Source: Fervidifonticultor_A sp037443565
Lineage (GTDB): Bacteria; Sysuimicrobiota; Sysuimicrobiia; Sysuimicrobiales; Humicultoraceae
Direction of reading: 5' to 3'
DNA length: 64,000 bases
Assembly: GCA_037443565.1 (NCBI GenBank)
Contig: JBBIOB010000005.1
Coordinates: forward strand, 36,996-100,995
Position 1 is the stretch's first letter. Every line of letters starts with the position of its first letter. The notes under the pieces are model-generated. The model was given only the letters and a program-made list of their open reading frames with translations, was not told where the DNA came from and ran no database searches. The position numbers and the translations under genes were made by a program. Shown one piece after another: positions 16,490 to 24,155 of this stretch.

Positions 16490-16905
16490 CCCCTGCACTC
16501 CTGGCAGACTCCCCTGAAGATGAGATCCACGCTCCGCACCCTGAATCCCTGCTGCTGGTCAGCTGGCAGGACGACGGCCGGAGCGTCTACCCGGACGTCC
16601 AGCACCCGGCCGCACCGGGCGCAGACCGCGTGGTGATGCGGTCGGGGGTTCGGATCGTACCGGGTGCTCCCAGTCCCCAGGTCCAGGGTTTGGACCGCCC
16701 CGATCGCGGCGAGCTCGTGGAGGATGGCGTAGACCGTTCGCAGAGAGAGGGTGGGCATCTCGACCAGCCCCCGCCGGTGGAGCGCTTCGGCCGATGGGTG
16801 CTGGCCGTCCCCCTCAAGGAGCCGGCAGATCAACGCTCGCTGTGGCGTCAGCCGGCGGCGGTGGTGCTTGAGCTGCAAGGCCAGAAGACCTCTGGTCTCG
16901 CGCAT
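16486..16905 (-). CDS. Fur family regulator
   Basis: 139 residues from ATG 16905 (a TTG at 16917 is an alternative). The winged helix is seen in RLTPQRALICRLLEGDGQHPSAEALHRR and LSLRTVYAILHELAAIGAVQTLDLG. The dimerisation domain has the histidine-rich metal site PHHHAVCARCGRVLDV and a second CxxC (GVCQECRG) close to the end, giving a four-cysteine structural zinc site as in Fur/PerR/Zur. It is cotranscribed with the DtxR-like gene. Whether it senses iron, zinc or peroxide cannot be told; the CARC...CQEC set is common in PerR and Fur. Confidence 0.88.
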   Translation of the reverse strand: MRETRGLLALQLKHHRRRLTPQRALICRLLEGDGQHPSAEALHRRGLVEMPTLSLRTVYAILHELAAIGAVQTLDLGTGSTRYDPNPRPHHHAVCARCGRVLDVRVDAPAVVLPADQQQGFRVRSVDLIFRGVCQECRG

Positions 16906-16932
16906 CCCCTCACCCAACTGCGACGTGTGTTA

Positions 16933-16951
16933 CCCAACAGCAATTGTTGGG
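16933..16951. promoter_or_regulatory. Perfect inverted repeat, probable operator of the Fur-like gene
   Basis: CCCAACA, five bases, TGTTGGG: a 7-5-7 perfect palindrome 28 bases upstream of the Fur-family start and on the shared divergent region. It is not the classical Fur/PerR box but has the size expected of a Fur-family dimer site. Autoregulation is inferred. Confidence 0.5.
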
Positions 16952-16987
16952 ACATCGGTTCCAGAATGGATTGCCTCAAGTCAAGAA

Positions 16988-17006
16988 TAAGGATAGCCTA
17001 AATCCG
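16988..17006. promoter_or_regulatory. DtxR/IdeR-box-like operator before the iron transporter
   Basis: The 19 bases at 16988-17006 contain TAAGGATAGCCTAA, which matches 12 of 19 positions of the DtxR/IdeR consensus (TTAGGTTAGCCTAACCTAA), including the whole central TAGCCTAA. It stands about 75 bases before the binding-protein gene, where a promoter would be, and next to a DtxR-family gene. Confidence 0.6.
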
Positions 17007-17079
17007 GAGCAGGCTCAATGGTGGCTCGATGGCCGAGACACCCCGTCGGGATACCGGATGCGGCTCTAGGGAGGTCTGC

Positions 17080-18102
17080 ATGATGCTGGGCAGGATGGTG
17101 CTCATTCTGGCAGCCATCGGCGTGCTGCTCGTCGGGATGCTCCCGGCGTCGGCTCAGCCGGCAGCGATCGTCGTGTATTCCGGGAGGCGGGAGCCGCTGA
17201 TCCTGCCCCTAATCGAACGCTTCCGGAGTGGGGCGCGGATCCCGGTGACGGTTCGCTCCGGCGGCATCGGCGAACTGGCCAACCTGGTCCTCGAGGAGCG
17301 CAGCCGGCCCCGGGCCGATGCCTTAGTCTCCAACGAAGTGTCGGTCCTAGAGGTCCTGCGGCGAGAGGGTGTGCTCGACCCGTACCTGGGGGCCGCGGTG
17401 CGGCATGTGCCGCGGGAGTTCCGGGCACACGACGGGACCTGGATCGGTCTCTCCCTGCGGGCCCACGTGCTCATGGTCAACCGGGACCGGCTGCGGGAGC
17501 TCGGCCTGGAGCCGCCGGCGTCGATGACCGACCTGGGCGATCCCAGATGGCGCGGCCGGATCGTGATGCCGGTCCTGACCAACGAGTATGTTGTCGCCTG
17601 GCTGTCCGCGCTGCGCCTGGCGCGCGGCGACGGCTGGACCGAGGAGTTCCTCCGGAGACTGCGCGAGAACCGGCCGATCCACGTGGCTGGCGGCACTCAA
17701 GTTCGGCAGGCCGTGGCCCGCGGCGAAGCCGCCGTCGGCGTGGCCAACCACTATTACTATCATCTCCAAGTTGCCGAGGGGAGCCGGAACATCGACATCG
17801 TCTACCCTGATCAAGCGCCCGACGGGATGGGCGTGCTGGTCTCCCCGACAGGGGTCGCGATCATCATGGGCGGGCCGAATCCAGCCGGGGCCCGCAGGCT
17901 CGTCGACTTCCTCGCCGGCGACCGCACCGCGCAGGGGTTCTACGCGCGCGCCAACTACGAGTACCCGATCATCGACGGCATCCCGGTGCATCCCGACGTC
18001 CGGCCGCTGGCCCGCGTGAAGCGGATGACCGTGACCTACCAGCAGCTCGGCGAACTGCGGGACAGCACGCTGCGGCTGATCCGTGAGGGTGCCTTCCGCT
18101 AG
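17080..18102 (+). CDS. Ferric iron ABC transporter substrate-binding protein (FbpA/FutA type)
   Basis: 340 residues from the ATG pair at 17080, which has AGGGAGG upstream and starts a clean signal peptide (VLILAAIGVLLVGMLPASAQ). The mature protein begins AAIVVYSGRREPLILPLIERF, the usual opening of iron(III)-binding proteins. Later GVANHYYYHLQ near residue 225 gives the tyrosine cluster that binds ferric iron in this family, and ARANYEYPI near 290 is conserved too. A permease and ATPase follow with overlaps, making a three-gene importer. A DtxR-box-like sequence upstream predicts repression by iron. Ferric iron is the likely cargo. Confidence 0.87.
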   Translation: MMLGRMVLILAAIGVLLVGMLPASAQPAAIVVYSGRREPLILPLIERFRSGARIPVTVRSGGIGELANLVLEERSRPRADALVSNEVSVLEVLRREGVLDPYLGAAVRHVPREFRAHDGTWIGLSLRAHVLMVNRDRLRELGLEPPASMTDLGDPRWRGRIVMPVLTNEYVVAWLSALRLARGDGWTEEFLRRLRENRPIHVAGGTQVRQAVARGEAAVGVANHYYYHLQVAEGSRNIDIVYPDQAPDGMGVLVSPTGVAIIMGGPNPAGARRLVDFLAGDRTAQGFYARANYEYPIIDGIPVHPDVRPLARVKRMTVTYQQLGELRDSTLRLIREGAFR

Positions 18103-19723
18103 CGCGGGGACCCTGATCACCGCGCGGCCGCCAGCCGGGCGCCGTGCGGTTCCCTGGGCCCTGCTGCTGTCGTCGGCGGCCGTTGCTGCCGTCATCGCCG
18201 GCCCGATGGTCTTCCTCATCGCGCGGGCCCTTGCCGGCGGCCAGACGACGCTGGCGGTACTGCTGGCCCCGCGCACGCTACACCTGCTGCTGTCCACCCT
18301 TGCGCTGGCCGCGGCCGCGAGTGCGCTGTCTCTGGCGCTCGGCGCGGCCCTGGCGTTCGTGGTGGAGCGGACCGACCTGCCGCGGAAGGGGTTCTGGCGG
18401 GTGGCCCTGGCGCTGCCGCTGGCCATCCCCCCGTACATCGGCGCGATCGTCTACCTCGATCTGCTCAGCCGCGGGGGCCTCCTCGACCGGGTCGCCGGGA
18501 TTGCTCTGCCGCCGACAGGCCTGGCCGGCGCGGCGTGCGTGGTCGGGCTCTTCACCTATCCGTACAGCTTCCTGTTGACCTCGGCGGCGCTGCGGCGGAT
18601 CAACCGTAGTCTTGAAGAAGTCGCGCGCACGACCGGTCTGGGGCCGCTGCGCATCTTCTGGACGGTCACCCTGCCGCTGATCCGTCCGGCGATCGGGGCG
18701 GGCATCTTCTTCCCGTCGCTGTACGCCCTTTCCGACTTCGGCACGATGGTGCTGCTCCGGTACGACACTCTGGCCACCGAGCTCTTCTATCAGCTCACCG
18801 CGCTGTTCGACCGGTCGGCCGCCGCGGCGCTCGGCGCCGCCGCCATCGCCCTCACCCTGGGCTTTCTCTGGTTGGAGGCCCGGCTGCGCGGCCGGGGCCG
18901 CCACTACCAGACCGACGCGTCATGGCGGCCGCCTGCGCCACTTCGTTTGGGGCGCCGTCGCGCGGCTGCACTGGCCCTGGTGGGCGGCGTGGCAGGTCTC
19001 GCTCTGGCCGTGCCTGCCGGGGCCCTGGCGGCATGGGCGCTTCAGGGCGCCTTCTACCCATCGCCCGCAGAGCAGATGTGGATGTCGAGTGCCGCCAGTC
19101 CGTGGCGGGCTGCGTGGGAGAGCCTCAGCATCAGCGGCGTTGCGGCGACGGTGATCGTCGCGCTGGCGCTCCCGCTGGCCTACCTGCGCACGAGGTTCCC
19201 CGGCGCCGAGGCCTGGGCCATCTGGGTCATGGGACAGACGGGATACGCGCTGCCGGGCATCGTCGTGGTCCTCGGCGTGGCCTTCCTGACCAACACCGTG
19301 GCGCCGTGGCTCTACGGTACCCTGGTGGTGATGGTGGGGGCGTTCATGGTGCGCTACATGTCGCAGGCGCTGCGGGCGGTCGAGTCCGGGCTCTCACAGG
19401 TCCCACCCCGGCTCGGCGAGGCCGCCAGAGGGCTGGGCGAGCGGCCGGCAGGCGTGTTCCGCCGGATCGAGATGCCACTGCTGCGCTCGAGCCTCGTCGC
19501 GGGATGGGCGCTGGTGTTCCTCAATGTCCTCAAGGATTTGCCGGTGAATCTCTTGTTGCGGCCCGCGGGCTTTGATACGCTGCCGGTACGCACCTGGCTG
19601 TCGGCCACCGACGGCATCTACACGCAGGCTGCGCTGCCGGGCCTGCTGTTGATCGTGTGCGCGGCGGTGCCCCTGGTGCTGCTGCTCCGCGGCGAGGCTG
19701 CCCAACGGTTGGAGATCACATGA
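18083..19723 (+). CDS. Iron ABC transporter permease (FbpB/ThiP type, fused two-domain)
   Basis: 546 residues, about twelve transmembrane helices in two homologous halves, as usual for FbpB-type permeases. EAA-like loops that contact the ATPase are visible: EVARTTGLGPLRIFWTVTLPLIRPAIGAG near residue 185 and EAARGLGERPAGVFRRIEMPLLRSSLVAG near residue 455. The GTG start at 18083 overlaps the end of the binding-protein gene by 20 bases, suggesting coupling. It moves ferric iron delivered by the upstream protein across the inner membrane. Confidence 0.92.
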   Translation: MRVPSASAGTLITARPPAGRRAVPWALLLSSAAVAAVIAGPMVFLIARALAGGQTTLAVLLAPRTLHLLLSTLALAAAASALSLALGAALAFVVERTDLPRKGFWRVALALPLAIPPYIGAIVYLDLLSRGGLLDRVAGIALPPTGLAGAACVVGLFTYPYSFLLTSAALRRINRSLEEVARTTGLGPLRIFWTVTLPLIRPAIGAGIFFPSLYALSDFGTMVLLRYDTLATELFYQLTALFDRSAAAALGAAAIALTLGFLWLEARLRGRGRHYQTDASWRPPAPLRLGRRRAAALALVGGVAGLALAVPAGALAAWALQGAFYPSPAEQMWMSSAASPWRAAWESLSISGVAATVIVALALPLAYLRTRFPGAEAWAIWVMGQTGYALPGIVVVLGVAFLTNTVAPWLYGTLVVMVGAFMVRYMSQALRAVESGLSQVPPRLGEAARGLGERPAGVFRRIEMPLLRSSLVAGWALVFLNVLKDLPVNLLLRPAGFDTLPVRTWLSATDGIYTQAALPGLLLIVCAAVPLVLLLRGEAAQRLEIT

Positions 19724-20883
19724 GGAACACGCCGCCGAACCCTCGGGTGGTCGTCATCCAGGACGTCGTCCGCCGATTCGACGACGGCGCGGCCGCGGTC
19801 GACGGCTTCTCCCTCGAGGTCGCCCAGGGTGAGATCCTCGCGCTGCTCGGGCCCAGCGGCAGTGGGAAGACCACGGTCCTGCGCCTCGTCGCCGGCTTCG
19901 AGAGGCCGGACGCCGGCGCGATCTGGATCGCCGGCCGGCAGGTCGCCGGCGGAGGAGTGTGGATCCCACCGGAGGCGCGCGGCGTCGGCATGGTCTTCCA
20001 GGACTACGCGCTCTTTCCCCACCTCACCGTCGCCGAGAACGTCGCGTTCGGGCTGCGGTGCCTGCTGGCGATTGATCGGGGCCCGCGCACCCAGGAGGTG
20101 CTCTCGCTCGTCGGCATGGAAGGGTTCGCGGTGCGGTATCCGCACGAGCTGTCGGGCGGGCAGCAGCAGCGCGTGGCGCTCGCACGCGCCATGGCGCCGC
20201 GGCCGTTTGCCGTGTTGCTCGACGAGCCGTTCTCGAACCTCGATGCCGACCTGCGCGGGCAGTTGCGCGAGGAGGTCCGCGCCATCCTCAAAGCCACCGG
20301 CACCAGCGCCATCTTCGTCACGCACGATCAAGAAGAAGCCCTGTTGCTTGGGGATCGTGTCGCCGTGATCAACCACGGTCGGCTCGAGCAGGTCGGCACG
20401 CCGGAAGGGATCTTCCACGCTCCGCAGACGCGGTTCGTGGCCGCGTTCTTCGGCCGCGCGGACTTCTTGCCCGCCGCAGCAACCAGTCACGGGCTTCTGA
20501 CCGAGGCGGGGCTCGTCGCCCAGCGGATGGCACCCGCCAACGGCGAGCCCATCGCCGAGCAGGTCGAGATTCTCGTGCGTCCCGACGACGTGGAGATCGA
20601 GCCCTCGGCTGATGGCCAGGGCACCGTGGTGGCCCGGCTGTTTGTCGGATCCGAGATCATCTATCGAGTTCAGCTTCCCTCGGGACGTGTCGTGCACAGC
20701 CGGCAGCCGCATACCGCCGGGGTGATGCAGGGCGACCGGGTGGCCGTGCGGATTGCCCCCGGGCATTCACTGGTCTGTTTCAAGGACGGCCGCGCGGTGC
20801 CGACGCCCAGGCCACCTTCCGACGGCGAGGGGTCCGCGGATGGAATGATCTCGCGCCGCACGATGGTTTCAGGGGACGGATGA
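19720..20883 (+). CDS. Iron ABC transporter ATP-binding protein (FbpC type)
   Basis: 387 residues from the ATG at 19720, which overlaps the permease stop (ATGA). Walker A GPSGSGKTTVLRLVAGF near residue 45, Q-loop VFQDYALFPHLTV, signature LSGGQQQRVALARA near 145, Walker B VLLDEPFSNLDADL near 167, and switch VTHDQEEALLLGD near 200. A C-terminal TOBE domain (from about 285, EILVRPDDVEIEPSADGQGTVV) is typical of FbpC/MalK-like ATPases and can carry regulation. It overlaps lipB by four bases. Confidence 0.93.
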   Translation: MRNTPPNPRVVVIQDVVRRFDDGAAAVDGFSLEVAQGEILALLGPSGSGKTTVLRLVAGFERPDAGAIWIAGRQVAGGGVWIPPEARGVGMVFQDYALFPHLTVAENVAFGLRCLLAIDRGPRTQEVLSLVGMEGFAVRYPHELSGGQQQRVALARAMAPRPFAVLLDEPFSNLDADLRGQLREEVRAILKATGTSAIFVTHDQEEALLLGDRVAVINHGRLEQVGTPEGIFHAPQTRFVAAFFGRADFLPAAATSHGLLTEAGLVAQRMAPANGEPIAEQVEILVRPDDVEIEPSADGQGTVVARLFVGSEIIYRVQLPSGRVVHSRQPHTAGVMQGDRVAVRIAPGHSLVCFKDGRAVPTPRPPSDGEGSADGMISRRTMVSGDG

Positions 20884-21620
20884 ACGCGCAGCGCCGTGGT
20901 TGGCTGGGCACAGCCCTCACCGCCCGATCGAGTGGGTGGCTCCTCGATCTACGCGGGGGCGCGCTGCCCTACGGCGAGGTCTGGGTGTGGCAGCGCGAGC
21001 TGCTGCGGGCGCGGCAGAACGGCGCCATCCCTGACGTGCTGCTCCTCCTGGAGCACCTGCCGGTCGTGACGCTCGGCCGCAGTACCCAGCGGTCGCACCT
21101 GCTGCTCGACCGTCAGGCGCTCGCCGCGCGGAGCATCGAGGTGTACGAGATCGAGCGCGGAGGGAGTGTCACCTACCATGGGCCGGGCCAGCTCATCGGG
21201 TACCCGATTCTCGATCTTCGCCGGTGGCGTGACGATGTCGGGTGGTTCGTGCGGACGCTCGAAGCGACGATCATCGAGACCCTGGCGGCCTTTGGCATCG
21301 ACGCCGGCCGACGACCCGGCTTCCCTGGCGTCTGGGTCGGGGAGGCCAAGATCTGCGCGCTGGGCGTTGCCGTCAGACGCCATGTCACCATGCACGGGTT
21401 TGCCCTGAACGTGACCACCGACCTCGACGGATTCGGGGTCATCAACCCATGCGGTCTCGGCCTCCCGGTCACGTCCATGGCCGCGGTGCTCGGTCGCCCT
21501 GTGGATCTCGAAACCGTCCGACGGGTATGCGCCGAGCGATTCGCCGACCTCTTCGGCCTACGGTTCGATCGGATCACGCTCGATGCGGCGCGGGCCGCCG
21601 CCGGGGCGGTGGGGGTGTAG
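20880..21620 (+). CDS. lipB: Octanoyltransferase LipB
   Basis: 246 residues. LipB motifs: EHLPVVTLGRSTQ near residue 60, IERGGSVTYHGPGQLIGYPILDLR near 95-118, the catalytic Lys in GEAKICALGVAVRRHVTMHGFALNV near 160, and the catalytic Cys in VINPCGL near 190. The enzyme moves octanoyl from acyl carrier protein to lipoyl domains of 2-oxoacid dehydrogenases and GcvH; LipA then inserts sulfur. No lipA is beside it. Its start overlaps the iron transporter ATPase stop, so it can be read as the last gene of the iron operon and might share its metal control. Confidence 0.93.
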   Translation: MNAQRRGWLGTALTARSSGWLLDLRGGALPYGEVWVWQRELLRARQNGAIPDVLLLLEHLPVVTLGRSTQRSHLLLDRQALAARSIEVYEIERGGSVTYHGPGQLIGYPILDLRRWRDDVGWFVRTLEATIIETLAAFGIDAGRRPGFPGVWVGEAKICALGVAVRRHVTMHGFALNVTTDLDGFGVINPCGLGLPVTSMAAVLGRPVDLETVRRVCAERFADLFGLRFDRITLDAARAAAGAVGV

Positions 21621-21626
21621 CCGGCG

Positions 21627-21920
21627 GTGGCGACGGTGCTGATTCCCGCCCCCCTGCGGCAGTTGACCGGCGGACGGTCGCGCGTCGAGATCGCGGCGAC
21701 GTCGGTCGGTGAAGTGCTCGACCGTCTGGACGCTGAGCACCCGGGCGTGCGCAGCTACCTGTGCGACGAGACCGGGCAGGTGAGAGCGTACATCAACGTG
21801 TTCGTGAACCAGACCGAAATCCGTCAGGCCGGCGGCCTGCAGGCGCCGGTAGGTCCGGCCGATGAGGTTGCGATCATCCCCGCGATGGCCGGGGGTGGCT
21901 CGGCCCTCGCGGCAAGGTGA
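21627..21920 (+). CDS. MoaD/ThiS-like sulfur carrier, CysO-type
   Basis: 97 residues, GTG start. The beta-grasp fold is seen in ATVLIPAPLRQLTGGRSRVEI, VGEVLDRLDAEHPGVRSYLCDETGQVRAYINVFVNQTEI and the final DEVAIIPAMAGGG. The Gly-Gly that would carry a thiocarboxylate is followed by six more residues (SALAAR), so it must be trimmed, probably by the JAMM protease four genes on. CysO of Mycobacterium tuberculosis works with CysM and Mec in the same way and its gene lies with theirs, as here. The activating E1 (MoeZ/MoeB type) is not in the window. Confidence 0.85.
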   Translation: MATVLIPAPLRQLTGGRSRVEIAATSVGEVLDRLDAEHPGVRSYLCDETGQVRAYINVFVNQTEIRQAGGLQAPVGPADEVAIIPAMAGGGSALAAR

Positions 21921-22762
21921 TGGCTACGACGTCGCCGGCCTCGGCTGATCCGACCACTCCCTCCGCCCCACGGCTGCCCACGCTGAGAATCGTTCCGTCA
22001 TCCGCGGTCCTGCTGCACGAGGACAGCGACCCGCTGCGGGTTGAGCGGCTGGTGCAGGTCCTGGCGGCCGACGGCGTACTGCGCAATCCGCCGGTGGCCG
22101 CGGCATTGGAACATGGGGAGTACGTGATTCTCGACGGCGCCAATCGGGTCACCGCGCTCGCCCGGGCCGGCTATCCGGACCAGCTCATTCAACTGGTCGA
22201 GTACGATGATGCGCGTGTGGCTCTGGAGGTCTGGGCGCACCTACTGAATGACGAAGCGGTCCTGCCGTCCGGCGGTGACTGGGAACGCCTGCCGGCGGAC
22301 GCAGTCCACGCCGGGTTGACCGACGGCAGGCTCTCGTGCGGCATCATCACGCACGCGGGCGCCCGAGGGCTGCCCTCGCCGCCCGATCTGGCCGGGCGCA
22401 TCGCCGCGATCAGCAACGTGGTGGCGCACTACGCGGGCCGAACCCAGATCTACCGCGTGCCCCCCGCACCACTGGAGGCGCTCGGGCAGGAGTTCGGCCG
22501 GGCCGGGGGGCTTGTGGTGTTTCCGCGGTTGACGAAGGCCGACATCCGCGACACCGCGCGTCTCCCGATCAAGCTGCCCAGTGGGATCAGCCGGCACATC
22601 GTGCAAGACCGCGCGTTGCGCGTCAATGTCGATCTGGCGCTGCTGCGCAGCGACACGCCCCTCGCCGACAAGCAGGCACGGCTGGATGCGATGATCCGAG
22701 ACCGAGTCGCTCAGCACCGCGTGCGCCGGTATCCGGAGTCCACCGTGCTCTTCGATGACTGA
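21920..22762 (+). CDS. ParB/Srx-fold protein, SbnI/SerK-like putative free L-serine kinase
   Basis: 280 residues; ATG 21920 overlaps the sulfur-carrier stop (TGATG). The first ~100 residues match the ParB N-terminal-like fold: HEDSDPLRVERLVQVLAADGVLRNPPVAAAL, then EYVILDGANRVTALARAGY. The Glu after His near residue 34 and the Asp of LDGANR near 72 align by pattern with the catalytic Glu and Asp known in SbnI and SerK, which phosphorylate free serine to O-phosphoserine. The rest is a family-specific C-terminal domain. Being between a CysO-like carrier and a CysM-like synthase, it would supply O-phosphoserine, the acceptor used by CysM of M. tuberculosis. Kinase activity is inferred from fold and context. 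Confidence 0.72.
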   Translation: MATTSPASADPTTPSAPRLPTLRIVPSSAVLLHEDSDPLRVERLVQVLAADGVLRNPPVAAALEHGEYVILDGANRVTALARAGYPDQLIQLVEYDDARVALEVWAHLLNDEAVLPSGGDWERLPADAVHAGLTDGRLSCGIITHAGARGLPSPPDLAGRIAAISNVVAHYAGRTQIYRVPPAPLEALGQEFGRAGGLVVFPRLTKADIRDTARLPIKLPSGISRHIVQDRALRVNVDLALLRSDTPLADKQARLDAMIRDRVAQHRVRRYPESTVLFDD

Positions 22763-23733
22763 TGTCCGACGACTTCGTGTACGGGCCGTCCCGTCAGATC
22801 GGAACGACGCTCCTGGAGCAGATTGGTCATACACCGCTGGTGCGGATCAGGCGCATCGGCGACCTGCCGCCCGCCGTCGAGCTGTACGCGAAACTGGAGG
22901 GCTTCAACCCCGGTGGATCCGTGAAGGACCGTCCGGTCCTACGCATGATCGAAGACGCCGAGCGGGCCGGCCTCCTGCCGGAGTCGGGGGACACGCCGAC
23001 TCTCCTCGATTCGTCGAGCGGTAATGCGGGCATCGCCTACGCGATGATCGGCGTGGTCAAGGGGTACCGCGTCACCCTGGTCGTACCGGCGAACGTCACG
23101 CAGGAGCGGCTGGGGATCCTGCGCGCCTACGGCGCAGAGCTGGTGCTCTCCGACCCCCTCGAAGGGTCTGACGGCGCAATGCGGATCGCCCAGCGCATGG
23201 TCGAGGAGCAGCCCGATCGGTATCTCTATCTCAACCAGTACGCCAACCCAGGGAACTGGCGCGCCCACTACGACGGCACCGGACCGGAGGTTCTCGTCCA
23301 GACGCATGGCCGCGTTACGCACTTCGTGGCAGGGGTGGGAACGACCGGGACCCTGGTGGGCGCGGGGCGGCGGCTGCGGGAAGCCAATCCGACGGTTGAA
23401 GTGATCGCCGCAGAACCCGACGGCGCCCTGCACGGCATCGAGGGGTGGAAGCATCTGCCGACCGCGATCACGCCCGCCATCTACGATCCCGGTGTTGCAC
23501 ACCGGATCGTCCGGGTCACGACCGAAGACGCCTACGGCATGACCCGACGACTCGCCACGTGTGAAGGCCTGTTCGTGGGGATTTCCTCAGGCGCCGCCCT
23601 CGTGGCCGGGCTCCACGTGGCGCGGGACCTGACCGACGGGGTCGTCGTCGTGATCTTTCCCGATGCAGGGGATCGATATCTGTCCACCCCGGTCTGGCGC
23701 GGGGGTCCCGCCGGCGCATCCGACCGTGTATAA
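22762..23733 (+). CDS. Cysteine synthase, CysM/SbnA-like PLP enzyme
   Basis: 323 residues; ATG overlaps the previous stop (TGATG). Fold-type II PLP enzyme: GHTPLVRI near residue 22, PLP lysine in FNPGGSVKDRP near 53, the substrate loop SSGNAGIAYAMIG near 90, phosphate-binding GVGTTGTLVG near 195, and ISSGAALVAG near 280. The loop reads SSGNAG where O-acetylserine-using CysK has TSGNTG, and a HGIEGWKHL segment near 235 resembles the O-phosphoserine-linked CysM group. The likely reaction is transfer of sulfur from the thiocarboxylated carrier to an aminoacrylate formed from O-phosphoserine. Confidence 0.85.
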   Translation: MSDDFVYGPSRQIGTTLLEQIGHTPLVRIRRIGDLPPAVELYAKLEGFNPGGSVKDRPVLRMIEDAERAGLLPESGDTPTLLDSSSGNAGIAYAMIGVVKGYRVTLVVPANVTQERLGILRAYGAELVLSDPLEGSDGAMRIAQRMVEEQPDRYLYLNQYANPGNWRAHYDGTGPEVLVQTHGRVTHFVAGVGTTGTLVGAGRRLREANPTVEVIAAEPDGALHGIEGWKHLPTAITPAIYDPGVAHRIVRVTTEDAYGMTRRLATCEGLFVGISSGAALVAGLHVARDLTDGVVVVIFPDAGDRYLSTPVWRGGPAGASDRV

Positions 23734-23734
23734 T
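23727..23734 (+). promoter_or_regulatory. Perfect TATAAT -10 element directly before the JAMM protease gene
   Basis: TGTATAAT overlaps the TAA stop of the cysteine synthase. The -10 hexamer ends seven bases before the ATG at 23742, so transcription from it would start at or right next to that ATG: a leaderless message for mec and the Rrf2 gene. No ribosome-binding site is seen before this ATG, which agrees. Confidence 0.5.
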
Positions 23735-23741
23735 TGAGTAA

Positions 23742-24155
23742 ATGGGTCTAGAATTGCCGAAGGCGGCGGTGACGGCCATCGTCGGGCACGCCCGGGACGA
23801 GTACCCAAACGAGTGCTGCGGCTTGCTGGCCGGCCGCGGCACCAGGGTCGAACGGCTGTTCCGCGGACGGAACGTCGACCGGAGCCCGTACACCTATCGG
23901 CTCGACCCGCAGGAGCAGCTGCAGTTCTTCAAGGCGATCGAGGCCGAGGGGTTGGAGCTGCTGGGCATCTACCACTCGCACACGCAGTCGCCGGCGTACC
24001 CGTCGCGGACGGACGTGGCCCGGGCCTTCTATCCCGACGCCGCGTACGTGATCGTGTCGCTGCGGAACCAGACGTCGGATCCCGGCGATCCCGAGATCCG
24101 GGCGTTTCGCATCAGGGACGGCCAGGTGACCGAAGAGGAGCTGGTCGAAGTATGA
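23742..24155 (+). CDS. Mec-like JAMM (M67) metallopeptidase
   Basis: 137 residues. JAMM/MPN motif: EYPNECCGLLAGRG near residue 20 (Glu) and GIYHSHTQSPAYPSRTDV near 72-88, with HxH, Ser and Asp zinc/catalytic residues in the standard spacing. In M. tuberculosis, Mec cleaves the cysteine from the CysO-cysteine adduct, the last step of this pathway; a related enzyme also trims the carrier's tail, which the carrier here needs. It overlaps the Rrf2 gene by four bases (ATGA). Assignment to Mec rather than another JAMM protease rests on neighbours. Confidence 0.87.
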   Translation: MGLELPKAAVTAIVGHARDEYPNECCGLLAGRGTRVERLFRGRNVDRSPYTYRLDPQEQLQFFKAIEAEGLELLGIYHSHTQSPAYPSRTDVARAFYPDAAYVIVSLRNQTSDPGDPEIRAFRIRDGQVTEEELVEV

